From Prevotellaceae bacterium (GTDB taxonomy: Bacteria; Bacteroidota; Bacteroidia; Bacteroidales; UBA932), in contig JAITOI010000058.1 of assembly GCA_031289995.1 (NCBI GenBank), positions 1-5,134 on the forward strand: a DNA stretch of 5,134 nt, read 5' to 3'. Shown in pieces: positions 1-5,134 of this stretch. Positions within the stretch are counted from its first letter, which is position 1. Each line of letters opens with the position of its first letter. A program made the translations under genes and the position numbers. The notes under the pieces are model-generated. The model saw only the letters and a list, made by a program, of their open reading frames with translations, did not search any database and was not told the origin of the DNA.

Positions 1-222
1 ACTTTTTTTGAGGGCTATAGCCGAGTCGCCGGTGCCGGTGGCCACGTCGAGCACGCTCTGCGGATGCTGCTGCCTCGCCGCACGCACCATTTGTCGCCGC
101 CAGCGGATGTCCACACCCAACGACAGCACACGGTTCAGCAAATCATAGCGGCCAGAAATGCTGTCGAACATTTCGGCCACCTGTTCTTTTTTTGTTTTGC
201 TGCTGTGGCTAATGGGATTCAC
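1..222 (-). CDS. ubiE: UbiE/MenG demethylmenaquinone (quinone) C-methyltransferase, N-terminal part
   Basis: SAM-dependent methyltransferase that adds the ring C-methyl group in the last step of menaquinone synthesis (and in ubiquinone synthesis in organisms that make it); it acts in the cytoplasm at the membrane. Seen: 74 codons before the left edge. They include KKEQVAEMFDSISGRYDLLN (about residues 11-30), the family's N-terminal block, then LSLGVDIRWRR (33-43) and the SAM-binding motif I DVATGTGD (59-66). The family is usually about 240 residues, so roughly 70% lies outside the window. Start choice: an in-frame TAG, the stop of the upstream gene, lies just 5' at 235-237 and no ATG falls between it and the conserved block. 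I therefore take the GTG at 222; the next ATG (codon 18) would remove conserved sequence. It follows the FKBP gene by 12 nt in the same frame, so the two are probably co-transcribed. In a Bacteroidota host the product would be menaquinone (inference). Confidence 0.93.
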   Translation of the reverse strand, partial: MNPISHSSKTKKEQVAEMFDSISGRYDLLNRVLSLGVDIRWRRQMVRAARQQHPQSVLDVATGTGDSAIALKKS

Positions 223-234
223 AGCGCGTAGTGG

Positions 235-912
235 CTACTGTTTGGGTTTTACCTTAATCAGCTCCAGCTCGAAGATGAGGGTTGCGTTGGGGCCAATGGG
301 GCCGCCGCCGTACTCGCCGTATGCCAGGTCTGAGGGTATCCAGAAGATAGCTTTCGAGCCTTCGTTGAGCAGCTGCAGACCTTCCGTCCAGCCTTTAATC
401 ACGCCGCTTACGGGGAAGGTGATAGGCTCGCCGCGCTGGTAGGACGAATCAAATTCCTTGCCGTTGAGTAGCGTGCCTTTGTAGTGCACCTCAACCGTGT
501 CCTCGGCTGTAGGCTTGAGGCCGCTGCCCTCGGTGAGCACCTTGTACTGCAGGCCGCTCTCGGTGGTTATCACATCCTTTTCGGTTTTGTTTTTCGCCAA
601 AAATGCAGCGCCTTCCTCCTTGGGAATTTTCGTCAGGTAGGCCTGAATGATGGCGATGCTTTGCTCGTTGGAGAGCACCTTCAAGGTGCTGTCGGAGCTT
701 GCCTTAATAGCGTCGCTAATGCCCTTGGCGAGAAGCGAGGGGTCAACACCCTGAACGTTCATTTGACCGAGGCTGTAGCCAATGTTGATGCCAAAGGCGT
801 AGCTCACCGAGTCAACGGCGCTGCTCTTGGCGGTCAAAGCCGCCGTGCAGCACGGTGCGAGGAACAGGCCGGCAGCCGTAGCTGCAAGCAGGGAAGTTTT
901 AATCAATTTCAT
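235..912 (-). CDS. Exported FKBP-type peptidyl-prolyl cis-trans isomerase (Mip/FkpA-like)
   Basis: Accelerates cis-trans isomerisation of prolyl bonds and probably acts as a periplasmic folding chaperone. The 225-residue protein has an N-terminal signal sequence (MKLIKTSLL then a hydrophobic stretch to about residue 25). Next comes a helical region resembling the FKBP N-terminal dimerisation domain (about 32-110, starting SVSYAFGINIGYSLGQ), and then a C-terminal FKBP domain (about 118-222). FKBP12 pocket residues are recognisable: Tyr144, Phe154, Asp155, Phe166, Val171/Ile172, Trp175, Tyr198 and Phe214, so it should be catalytically competent. Start: an in-frame ATG 45 codons upstream gives a basic, non-signal extension running through the intergenic DNA, so I chose the ATG at 912, which begins a normal signal peptide after an A-rich leader. 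The signal peptide contains APCC (19-22), which does not match a lipobox well. ubiE follows 12 nt after its TAG stop. Confidence 0.93.
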   Translation of the reverse strand: MKLIKTSLLAATAAGLFLAPCCTAALTAKSSAVDSVSYAFGINIGYSLGQMNVQGVDPSLLAKGISDAIKASSDSTLKVLSNEQSIAIIQAYLTKIPKEEGAAFLAKNKTEKDVITTESGLQYKVLTEGSGLKPTAEDTVEVHYKGTLLNGKEFDSSYQRGEPITFPVSGVIKGWTEGLQLLNEGSKAIFWIPSDLAYGEYGGGPIGPNATLIFELELIKVKPKQ

Positions 913-943
913 TTTCTTTTTCTTGTTTTTTTGTTTTGTTTTT
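913..943 (-). promoter_or_regulatory. A-rich translation leader of the FKBP gene
   Basis: Read on the minus strand, the 31 nt just before the FKBP ATG are almost all A, with a few C and G and no T. There is no Shine-Dalgarno sequence. A-rich, unstructured leaders are the usual initiation context in Bacteroidetes, whose ribosomes rarely use the anti-SD. This supports the ATG at 912 over the longer in-frame start. Confidence 0.5.
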
Positions 944-972
944 GGAGTTATGAAAAATTTTATTATTACTCT

Positions 973-980
973 CAAATCTA
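973..980 (-). promoter_or_regulatory. Candidate Bacteroidetes -7 element for the FKBP-ubiE unit
   Basis: The minus strand reads TAGATTTG, a full match to the Bacteroidetes -7 consensus TAnnTTTG, in the gap between the nhaA stop and the FKBP start. A start point just downstream would give a leader of about 50-55 nt ending in the A-rich run. I see no convincing -33 TTTG/TTG at the expected 19-21 nt spacing, so this is weaker than the promoter upstream of the ureohydrolase gene. Confidence 0.4.
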
Positions 981-1015
981 ATAAAAAACGGGCATCGCAG
1001 AGCGTTACAGCGTGG

Positions 1016-2500
1016 CTACAAAAACACGCCCGCGTGCTTTTCGGCATCCGACTTCGTCACCCTGTTTTCCGCAGGCTTGTGGGTGGTGAGCCGCAGCAGC
1101 AGGTAGCCCAGCGTGCCTGCCACGATGGAGGCCACCAGCGCAGCCAGCTTGCCAACATTTTGCAGCGCGGCCTCGTTGTCGGCGCCAAAGGCGATGGTCG
1201 ATACGAACATCGACATCGTGAAGCCCAGCCCCGCCAGCACGCTCACGGCGATCAGCTGACCCCAGGTACTCTTGTCGGGCAGCGAGGCAATTTTGAGCTT
1301 CACGGCGATGAAGCTCATCAGCGTTATGCCTAACGGCTTGCCCACCACCAAACCTACTACTACACCCAAAAAGATGCGGATGTAGGCGATGTTGTAGAAG
1401 TCGCTGATTGGCTCAAGACTCGTCAGCTGGTTGATGGTTTCGCTGTCGATGACCACGCCCATATTCGACAGCGCAAACAGCGGCAGGATGCAGTAGTTAA
1501 TCCACGGCTGGATGGAGTTTTCGAGGCGCAGGATGAGCGGCGTAGCGTTGCTGATTTCGCGCGCAAGGTTGTTGATTTGCTCCTGCTCCTGTGAGTTTTC
1601 GAGCAGCGAGGCGTTGTTGTAGGCGCTCCGGAATCGCTCAATCATGTACTTGCTGCGCACGTAGAATCGGATTTGGTTTATCTTGATGCTCGACGGAATG
1701 GTCATCGCCAGCGCAATGCCTGCCAGCGCCGGATGCATACCCGAACGCAGCATGAAAAACCACAGCAGAAAGCCCAAGAAGACGTAAACAAACGTGTTGT
1801 TCACGCGGTAGCGATTCAGCAAAATCAGGATGAAAATAACGCCCGCGCAGGCAATGAGCAGCTCGAAGTAGATGGTCTGCGTGGGGTAGAGCACGGCCAT
1901 CAAAATGACGGCCAACAAGTCGTCCATGATGGCAATGGCCACCAGAAAAACTTTTAGCGCTATCGGCACGCGCGCACCCAGCGCGGCAAACACGCACATC
2001 GTGAGCGCAACCCCCGTGGCCATTGGGATGCCGAAGCCGAAGTTGCTGCCCTCGATAACCGACTGCGAGTTGAAGCAGAAGTAGATTATGGCGGGCACCA
2101 TTGCGCCGCCAATGGCTGCAAAGATTGACAGCATTGCGTTGGAGCGCTTGGCCAGGCCACCCACCATCATCTCGCGCTTAATTTCCAAGCCGAACGAGAG
2201 GAAGAAAATCACCATCAACGCCTTGTTTATCCACTCGCCAACGGTGCGCAGCGGCAGGTATTGAAGGTTGTAGTTGAACGATAATTTGAGGTCAGTTTCC
2301 CAAAAATCGTGCAACCAGCGCAGCGCCGGAATGTTGGCTGCAAGCAGGGCTATCACTACAAAAATAAGTAGCATTACCCCACCCGATGCCTGCAATCGTG
2401 CAAACTTTGCAAACGGGCTAAACAGGTGCTTGGCACCTTGCATTCCCCTCAACAACCGCCTTGTTCGGGCGGTAACTTTATGCTCGTTTAATTCGCTCAT
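1016..2500 (-). CDS. nhaA: Na+/H+ antiporter NhaA
   Basis: Inner-membrane antiporter of the NhaA family that exports Na+ in exchange for H+ for pH and sodium homeostasis. The 494-residue protein is longer than the roughly 390 of E. coli NhaA. Seen: GLEIKRE (104-110, TM II); the adjacent aspartates Asp193-Asp194 (E. coli Asp163/Asp164, ion binding, TM V); SGMHPALAG (253-261); ILPLFALSNMGV (338-349); GKPLG with Lys388 (E. coli Lys300, TM X); and GLGFTMSMF (424-432). The extra length lies in the N-terminus (about 35 residues before TM I), a hydrophilic insertion at about 283-324 and a longer C-terminus. Odd: E. coli Asp133 in TM IV aligns without gaps to Gly163. Start: the ATG at 2500 is the first after the ureohydrolase stop, 25 nt downstream of it, which suggests co-transcription; a longer reading would overlap that gene. 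Confidence 0.95.
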   Translation of the reverse strand: MSELNEHKVTARTRRLLRGMQGAKHLFSPFAKFARLQASGGVMLLIFVVIALLAANIPALRWLHDFWETDLKLSFNYNLQYLPLRTVGEWINKALMVIFFLSFGLEIKREMMVGGLAKRSNAMLSIFAAIGGAMVPAIIYFCFNSQSVIEGSNFGFGIPMATGVALTMCVFAALGARVPIALKVFLVAIAIMDDLLAVILMAVLYPTQTIYFELLIACAGVIFILILLNRYRVNNTFVYVFLGFLLWFFMLRSGMHPALAGIALAMTIPSSIKINQIRFYVRSKYMIERFRSAYNNASLLENSQEQEQINNLAREISNATPLILRLENSIQPWINYCILPLFALSNMGVVIDSETINQLTSLEPISDFYNIAYIRIFLGVVVGLVVGKPLGITLMSFIAVKLKIASLPDKSTWGQLIAVSVLAGLGFTMSMFVSTIAFGADNEAALQNVGKLAALVASIVAGTLGYLLLRLTTHKPAENRVTKSDAEKHAGVFL

Positions 2501-2525
2501 ACCAAATAGTACTTTTCGTATTTTT

Positions 2526-3632
2526 CTATATTTTTTTCGTTGTTTTTTCCTTCCTTTTTTCTTTCGCATCCCTTGCTGCATCTGGCTGCGAGCGGATGCA
2601 GTAACCACACAGCTTGTAGAGCACTCGTGCGCCCACCGTGGCATCCCATTCGTCGCTGCCGGGCGCCACCTCGCAGAGGTCGAAACCCACAATACATCTG
2701 CCCTGTCGCACCAGCTCGCCGAGCAAATAGCTGGCCTGATGAAAGCTCAAACCGCCAGGAACAGGCGTGCCGGTATGCGGACACAAGTCGGGACTAAGCC
2801 CATCAATATCGAAGCTAATGTACACTTTTTCGGGCAATGCTGCAACAATTTCTTTGCAAATATCCGACCACGAAACGCCATTGAGCTGTTTTTCTGCCAA
2901 ATAAAAATCATCAAATTGTTTAACGCGAGGGTTGGCAGCTGCCAAATCCACCTCATCTTTTCCCACATCGCGAATGCCTACCTGCACCAACTTTTTCACC
3001 GCGTCCACGTTTTTGAGCACGTTGTACATGATGGACGCGTGCGAGTATTCGAAGCCCTCGTAGGCCTTGCGCAGGTCAGCGTGCGCGTCGATGTGCAGAA
3101 TGCCAAACTCGCTGTGCACCTCGCCCAGCGCCTTAATCAAGCCCTGCGGCACGCTGTGGTCGCCGCCCACAATGCCCACCGTTTGCCCCTCTTTTAGCAG
3201 CTCTGCGGCGTAGCAGTATATCCACTCGCACACCACAGCCGACGTGGAGTTGATGAAGTTGAGCATCACCCGCATATCGGTCTTGCTTGGCGTGTCGTTT
3301 TGGTTGCTTTCGAGCATCGCAATCACCTGCTCGGCCATTGGCCGCAAGGCTTTGCTCCAGCGCTGCACACCCTCAATTCCGGGCATCGTTTCGATGCCTT
3401 TGCGCCACACTTCGCCGTTGTCCAAGTCGTAGAGGTCTACCTGCGCCGAAGCCTCAAGTATAGCCTGCGGACCCCTCGCGGCGCCCGCACGGTACGACGT
3501 TGTAACATCCCACATAACCGGCAGCAACGCAAGCGCAGCGCGGGTTTTAGGCGTTGGCAGCGCGAAGTAGTTACCGTTGGGAATGCCCAAGCTATTGGGG
3601 TCAAAATTGGCTGATGCCGCATTTTTCTGCAT
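2526..3632 (-). CDS. Ureohydrolase (arginase/agmatinase superfamily), agmatinase-like
   Basis: Binuclear manganese hydrolase that cleaves a guanidino or formimino group; by motif it is closest to agmatinase (agmatine to putrescine plus urea, polyamine synthesis). Metal-ligand motifs are complete: GGDHS with His159; DAHADL with Asp182, His184 and Asp186; and SFDID with Asp275 and Asp277, followed by TGTPVPGG (287-294). Glu321 in FDLCEVAP matches the conserved family Glu. At 368 residues it exceeds the usual 300-320 because of a longer N-terminal half, with an extra segment around residues 75-125, and a basic C-terminal tail (351-368, rich in Lys/Arg). Within the third signature, Ser280 and His286 replace the usual Asp and Gly. 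Formimidoylglutamase or another guanidino hydrolase remains possible; no histidine or arginine pathway gene is present to decide. It is first in a probable unit with nhaA, behind a good promoter. Confidence 0.88.
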   Translation of the reverse strand: MQKNAASANFDPNSLGIPNGNYFALPTPKTRAALALLPVMWDVTTSYRAGAARGPQAILEASAQVDLYDLDNGEVWRKGIETMPGIEGVQRWSKALRPMAEQVIAMLESNQNDTPSKTDMRVMLNFINSTSAVVCEWIYCYAAELLKEGQTVGIVGGDHSVPQGLIKALGEVHSEFGILHIDAHADLRKAYEGFEYSHASIMYNVLKNVDAVKKLVQVGIRDVGKDEVDLAAANPRVKQFDDFYLAEKQLNGVSWSDICKEIVAALPEKVYISFDIDGLSPDLCPHTGTPVPGGLSFHQASYLLGELVRQGRCIVGFDLCEVAPGSDEWDATVGARVLYKLCGYCIRSQPDAARDAKEKRKEKTTKKI

Positions 3633-3679
3633 TTCCTCTACAACAAAAATTTTATCCTATGCTAAACTAAAATAAACCT

Positions 3680-3710
3680 CAAAGGTAGGAGTTGAAGTTG
3701 TAATTTACAA
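3680..3710 (-). promoter_or_regulatory. Candidate Bacteroidetes promoter for the ureohydrolase-nhaA unit
   Basis: On the minus strand TACCTTTG (3680-3687) matches the -7 consensus TAnnTTTG, and TTG (3708-3710) lies 20 nt upstream, within the usual 19-21 nt spacing of the -33 element. The predicted start point is near 3673, giving a leader of about 40 nt before the ATG at 3632. The gap separates trmN6 from the next gene, where a promoter is expected. This is a consensus match only; no transcript data. Confidence 0.55.
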
Positions 3711-3729
3711 GCAAAACGGTGGTTTTTGC
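3711..3729 (-). terminator. Small inverted repeat after trmN6, possible weak terminator
   Basis: GCAAAA and TTTTGC arms of 6 bp flank a 7-nt loop, starting 7 nt past the trmN6 stop codon. The stem is A/T-rich and no long T run follows, so it would be a weak intrinsic terminator at best. It abuts the candidate -33 element of the next promoter, so it could instead be an operator-like palindrome or chance. Confidence 0.25.
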
Positions 3730-3735
3730 GAAAAT

Positions 3736-4461
3736 TTAACGAAAAAAGTTCAAGTAAAAGTCGCCTGTCAGAATTTTGTAAGCCTCCGTATAGGAGTTTA
3801 GGGCTTCATTTTCGATGAAAAAATCTTGCTCATCGCAAGGCTGCCGTTCGGCCGAAAGTTCGAGCAGCAGCCGCTTTGGAGGCCTTCCCTTTTTGGTGGA
3901 CACGTTGAGCTTGCGGCAGCAGTAGAGGCCAAATGTGGCGGCGTGTGCCACCAGCACGCTGCCCTCCACGTAAGGCAGCACAAGGGCTAAGCGGCCTTGC
4001 GGGGTGAGCAGATTTTTGCTGCGCATCACCAAATCGTCGTGCTCCAAGCTCAGGTTGTGGCGTACCGCGTTGCGCTGCACATCAGGCGAGCACAGCGATT
4101 GCGAAAAGTAGGGAGGGTTGGAAACGATGAGGTCGTAGCGCATGTCGGCTTGCTGTGCGAAAATGTTGAAGTCGGCGCAAACCATGTGCAGGCGCTCGCT
4201 CCAAGGGCAGCTGGCGGCGTTCTGCACGGCTTGCCGACACGAGGATTCGTCCAGCTCCACCGCATCAATTTGTGCCGACGGACAGCGTTGCGCCAGCATG
4301 ATGGCAATAAGGCCGGAGCCGGTTCCCACGTCGAGCACGCGCTGCGAATGCGCCGCGTCCACGCGCACCCACGCACCCAGCAACACCCCGTCGGTGTTGA
4401 CTTTCATAGCGCATTGGTCGTGGCAAATGCTGAACTGCTTGAAGCGAAAAAACGATGACAT
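3736..4461 (-). CDS. trmN6: tRNA1(Val) (adenine(37)-N6)-methyltransferase TrmN6 (YfiC)
   Basis: Cytoplasmic SAM-dependent enzyme that N6-methylates A37 next to the anticodon of tRNA1(Val). The 241-residue length is normal for the family. Seen: the N-terminal block FFRFKQFSICHDQCAMKVNT (4-23), continuing to TDGVLLGAW (23-31); motif I LDVGTGSG (43-50); the acidic end of strand 2, VELDE (68-72); the catalytic NPPYF (115-119) of N6-adenine methyltransferases; and the C-terminal ILTGDFYL (230-237) typical of the family. The ATG at 4461 places the conserved RFKQF block at the usual distance and follows an A-rich leader. Upstream, 76 nt of mostly tandem repeat separate it from ribF; with no clear promoter in that gap, co-transcription with ribF is likely. 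Other YfiC-like MTases such as HemK/PrmC also carry NPPY, but the N-terminal block is diagnostic of this family. Confidence 0.93.
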   Translation of the reverse strand: MSSFFRFKQFSICHDQCAMKVNTDGVLLGAWVRVDAAHSQRVLDVGTGSGLIAIMLAQRCPSAQIDAVELDESSCRQAVQNAASCPWSERLHMVCADFNIFAQQADMRYDLIVSNPPYFSQSLCSPDVQRNAVRHNLSLEHDDLVMRSKNLLTPQGRLALVLPYVEGSVLVAHAATFGLYCCRKLNVSTKKGRPPKRLLLELSAERQPCDEQDFFIENEALNSYTEAYKILTGDFYLNFFR

Positions 4462-4481
4462 TTTTTTCTTGAAATCGGAAT

Positions 4482-4560
4482 CAGAATTTTCAAATCTTCA
4501 AATTTTCAAATCCTCAAATTTTCAAATTTTCAGATTTTCAAATCCTCAAATTTTCAATCT
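4482..4560. repeat. 8-bp tandem repeat (CAAATTTT / CAAATCCT) between ribF and trmN6
   Basis: Eight units in exact 8-bp register run from 4491 to 4554, with degenerate flanks. On the plus strand the order is CAAATCTT, CAAATTTT, CAAATCCT, CAAATTTT, CAAATTTT, CAGATTTT, CAAATCCT, CAAATTTT. A 24-bp block (4499-4522) recurs at 4531-4554 with one mismatch, giving a 32-bp higher-order period. The array fills most of the intergenic gap and extends past the ribF stop codon into its last codons. The high A/T content contrasts with the GC-rich genes either side. Function unknown. Confidence 0.9.
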
Positions 4561-5134
4561 CCGCGCGGGCTTGCGCAGCGTCGAGCGTGAGCTGATGTTG
4601 GAGCGCGTGGAGCGATAAAAATTGTTGCTCGTCGCGCAGGCGTGCCACAAACGTAACGGTGATGAGCTGTCCGTAAATGTTGTCCGCAAAGTCGAAAAGG
4701 TGGGCTTCGAGAGTTGGTGCGTCAGCGTGGTTGAGCGTGGTGCGCGTGCCGATGTTGAACATGCCGTCGTACTCGCGTTCGCCTACCTGCACGCGCACGG
4801 CGTAGGCGCCTGCTTTGGGCAGCAACTTTTGCGCACATTCGGGCCGCAGATTGGCCGTGGGAAATCCGATGGCGCGTCCCGCCTGCACGCCTTCAACCAC
4901 GGTGCCGTCGAAGCTGTAGCGGTAGCCCAGCATGGCGTTGGCAGCGCTCACGTCGCCATTGGTTAGCGCGCGACGAATGGCCGACGAGCTGATTTTTTCG
5001 TCGCCCAGCGAGTGCTGCCCAACGACGGTTACGCTTACGTTGCAGGCGTGCCCCATGAGCGCGATTTGCTCAAAATCGGCAGCGCGAGTTTTGCCCATAA
5101 AGTGGTCGAAGCCCACCACCAGCTGCTTGACGTG
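4538..5134 (-). CDS. ribF: Bifunctional riboflavin kinase/FAD synthetase RibF, C-terminal part
   Basis: Makes FMN from riboflavin and then FAD from FMN, using ATP, in the cytoplasm. Seen: 198 codons entering from the right edge; roughly 110 N-terminal residues, including the first nucleotide-binding motif, lie outside. Numbering from the first visible codon, the end of the adenylyltransferase domain holds VVGFDHFMGKTR (6-17) and ISSSAIR (48-54, the usual ISSTxIR). The flavokinase domain starts near residue 70 and holds GRAIGFPTAN (86-95, ATP/Mg binding), FNIGT (126-130), Glu143 in LEAHLFDF (the expected catalytic base), and NIYGQLITVTFVARLRDE with a C-terminal LTLD helix. An internal GTG at 5119 is not the true start because homology runs straight through it. 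The last codons (ENLRI and the stop) lie inside the octamer repeat. Confidence 0.94.
   Translation of the reverse strand, partial: HVKQLVVGFDHFMGKTRAADFEQIALMGHACNVSVTVVGQHSLGDEKISSSAIRRALTNGDVSAANAMLGYRYSFDGTVVEGVQAGRAIGFPTANLRPECAQKLLPKAGAYAVRVQVGEREYDGMFNIGTRTTLNHADAPTLEAHLFDFADNIYGQLITVTFVARLRDEQQFLSLHALQHQLTLDAAQARAEIENLRI

Noticed and set aside
853..915. Lipoprotein signal in the FKBP protein (APCC at residues 19-22)
   Set aside because: Pro before the first Cys and Cys before the second do not fit the lipobox, which needs Gly, Ala or Ser at -1. Ordinary signal peptidase I cleavage after TA is more likely, though a lipid anchor is not fully excluded.
981..1035. Possible rho-independent terminator after nhaA
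   Set aside because: CGGGC/GCCCG arms precede a T run on the minus strand, but the loop is over 30 nt and inner pairing is poor. Not enough to call a terminator.
913..1047. N-terminal 45-residue extension of the FKBP protein from an upstream in-frame ATG
   Set aside because: It runs through A/T-rich intergenic DNA and the promoter candidate, and would bury the signal peptide. The ATG at 912 is the better start.
2502..2512. TACTATTTG just before the nhaA ATG as a -7 element
   Set aside because: The spacing is TA-3 nt-TTTG rather than TA-2 nt-TTTG, and it lies right at the start codon, leaving no room for a leader.
2501..2692. Longer NhaA starting at 2692
   Set aside because: It would overlap the 3' end of the ureohydrolase gene in another frame and adds a non-homologous Arg/Lys-rich stretch. 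The ATG at 2500 suits the family.
2274..3197. Long plus-strand open frame (307 codons) opposite the ureohydrolase and nhaA
   Set aside because: It is the antisense shadow of two clear genes with conserved motifs, and its translation shows no recognisable domain. The same holds for the other plus-strand frames.
4327..4351. 25-bp stretch nearly identical (23/25) to 43-67
   Set aside because: Both encode the start of SAM-binding motif I (HxQxVLDV) in the two methyltransferases. Shared protein motif plus shared codon preference explains it; it does not look like a recombination repeat.
4482..4560. Repeat array as a CRISPR
   Set aside because: Units are contiguous 8-mers without unique spacers, so this is a simple tandem repeat.

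Overview
The window looks like ordinary chromosomal DNA from a member of the Bacteroidota, probably Bacteroidales. This rests on moderately GC-rich genes separated by very A/T-rich gaps, A-rich leaders instead of clear Shine-Dalgarno sites, two matches to the Bacteroidetes -7 promoter element (TAnnTTTG), and gene families typical of menaquinone-using anaerobes. The lineage is an inference; no rRNA or other taxonomic marker is present.

All six genes lie on the minus strand, so transcription runs from high to low coordinates. In that order they are: the 3' two-thirds of ribF (FAD synthetase/riboflavin kinase, cut by the right edge); an A/T-rich gap filled with an 8-bp tandem repeat that runs into the end of ribF; trmN6 (tRNA1(Val) A37 N6-methyltransferase); a 103-bp gap with a good Bacteroidetes-type promoter; an agmatinase-like ureohydrolase; nhaA (Na+/H+ antiporter), starting 25 nt after the ureohydrolase stop; a 103-bp gap with a weaker promoter candidate and an A-rich leader; an exported Mip/FkpA-like FKBP prolyl isomerase; and the first 74 codons of ubiE/menG (demethylmenaquinone methyltransferase), cut by the left edge.

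The genes are housekeeping functions: flavin cofactor synthesis, tRNA modification, guanidino-compound hydrolysis, ion and pH homeostasis, periplasmic protein folding and quinone synthesis. The spacing suggests three transcription units: ribF-trmN6, ureohydrolase-nhaA and FKBP-ubiE. No single pathway joins them. There is no CRISPR array, transposase, phage gene, tRNA or rRNA, and I do not see an undescribed multi-gene system.

The points worth a second look are within genes and at their junctions. NhaA has Gly where E. coli NhaA has the conserved TM IV Asp133, and a hydrophilic insertion of about 40 residues in the VIII-IX loop. The ureohydrolase has two substitutions in its third signature motif. 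The octamer repeat supplies the last codons of ribF. The ureohydrolase's Lys-rich tail coincides with the A-rich run upstream of nhaA.
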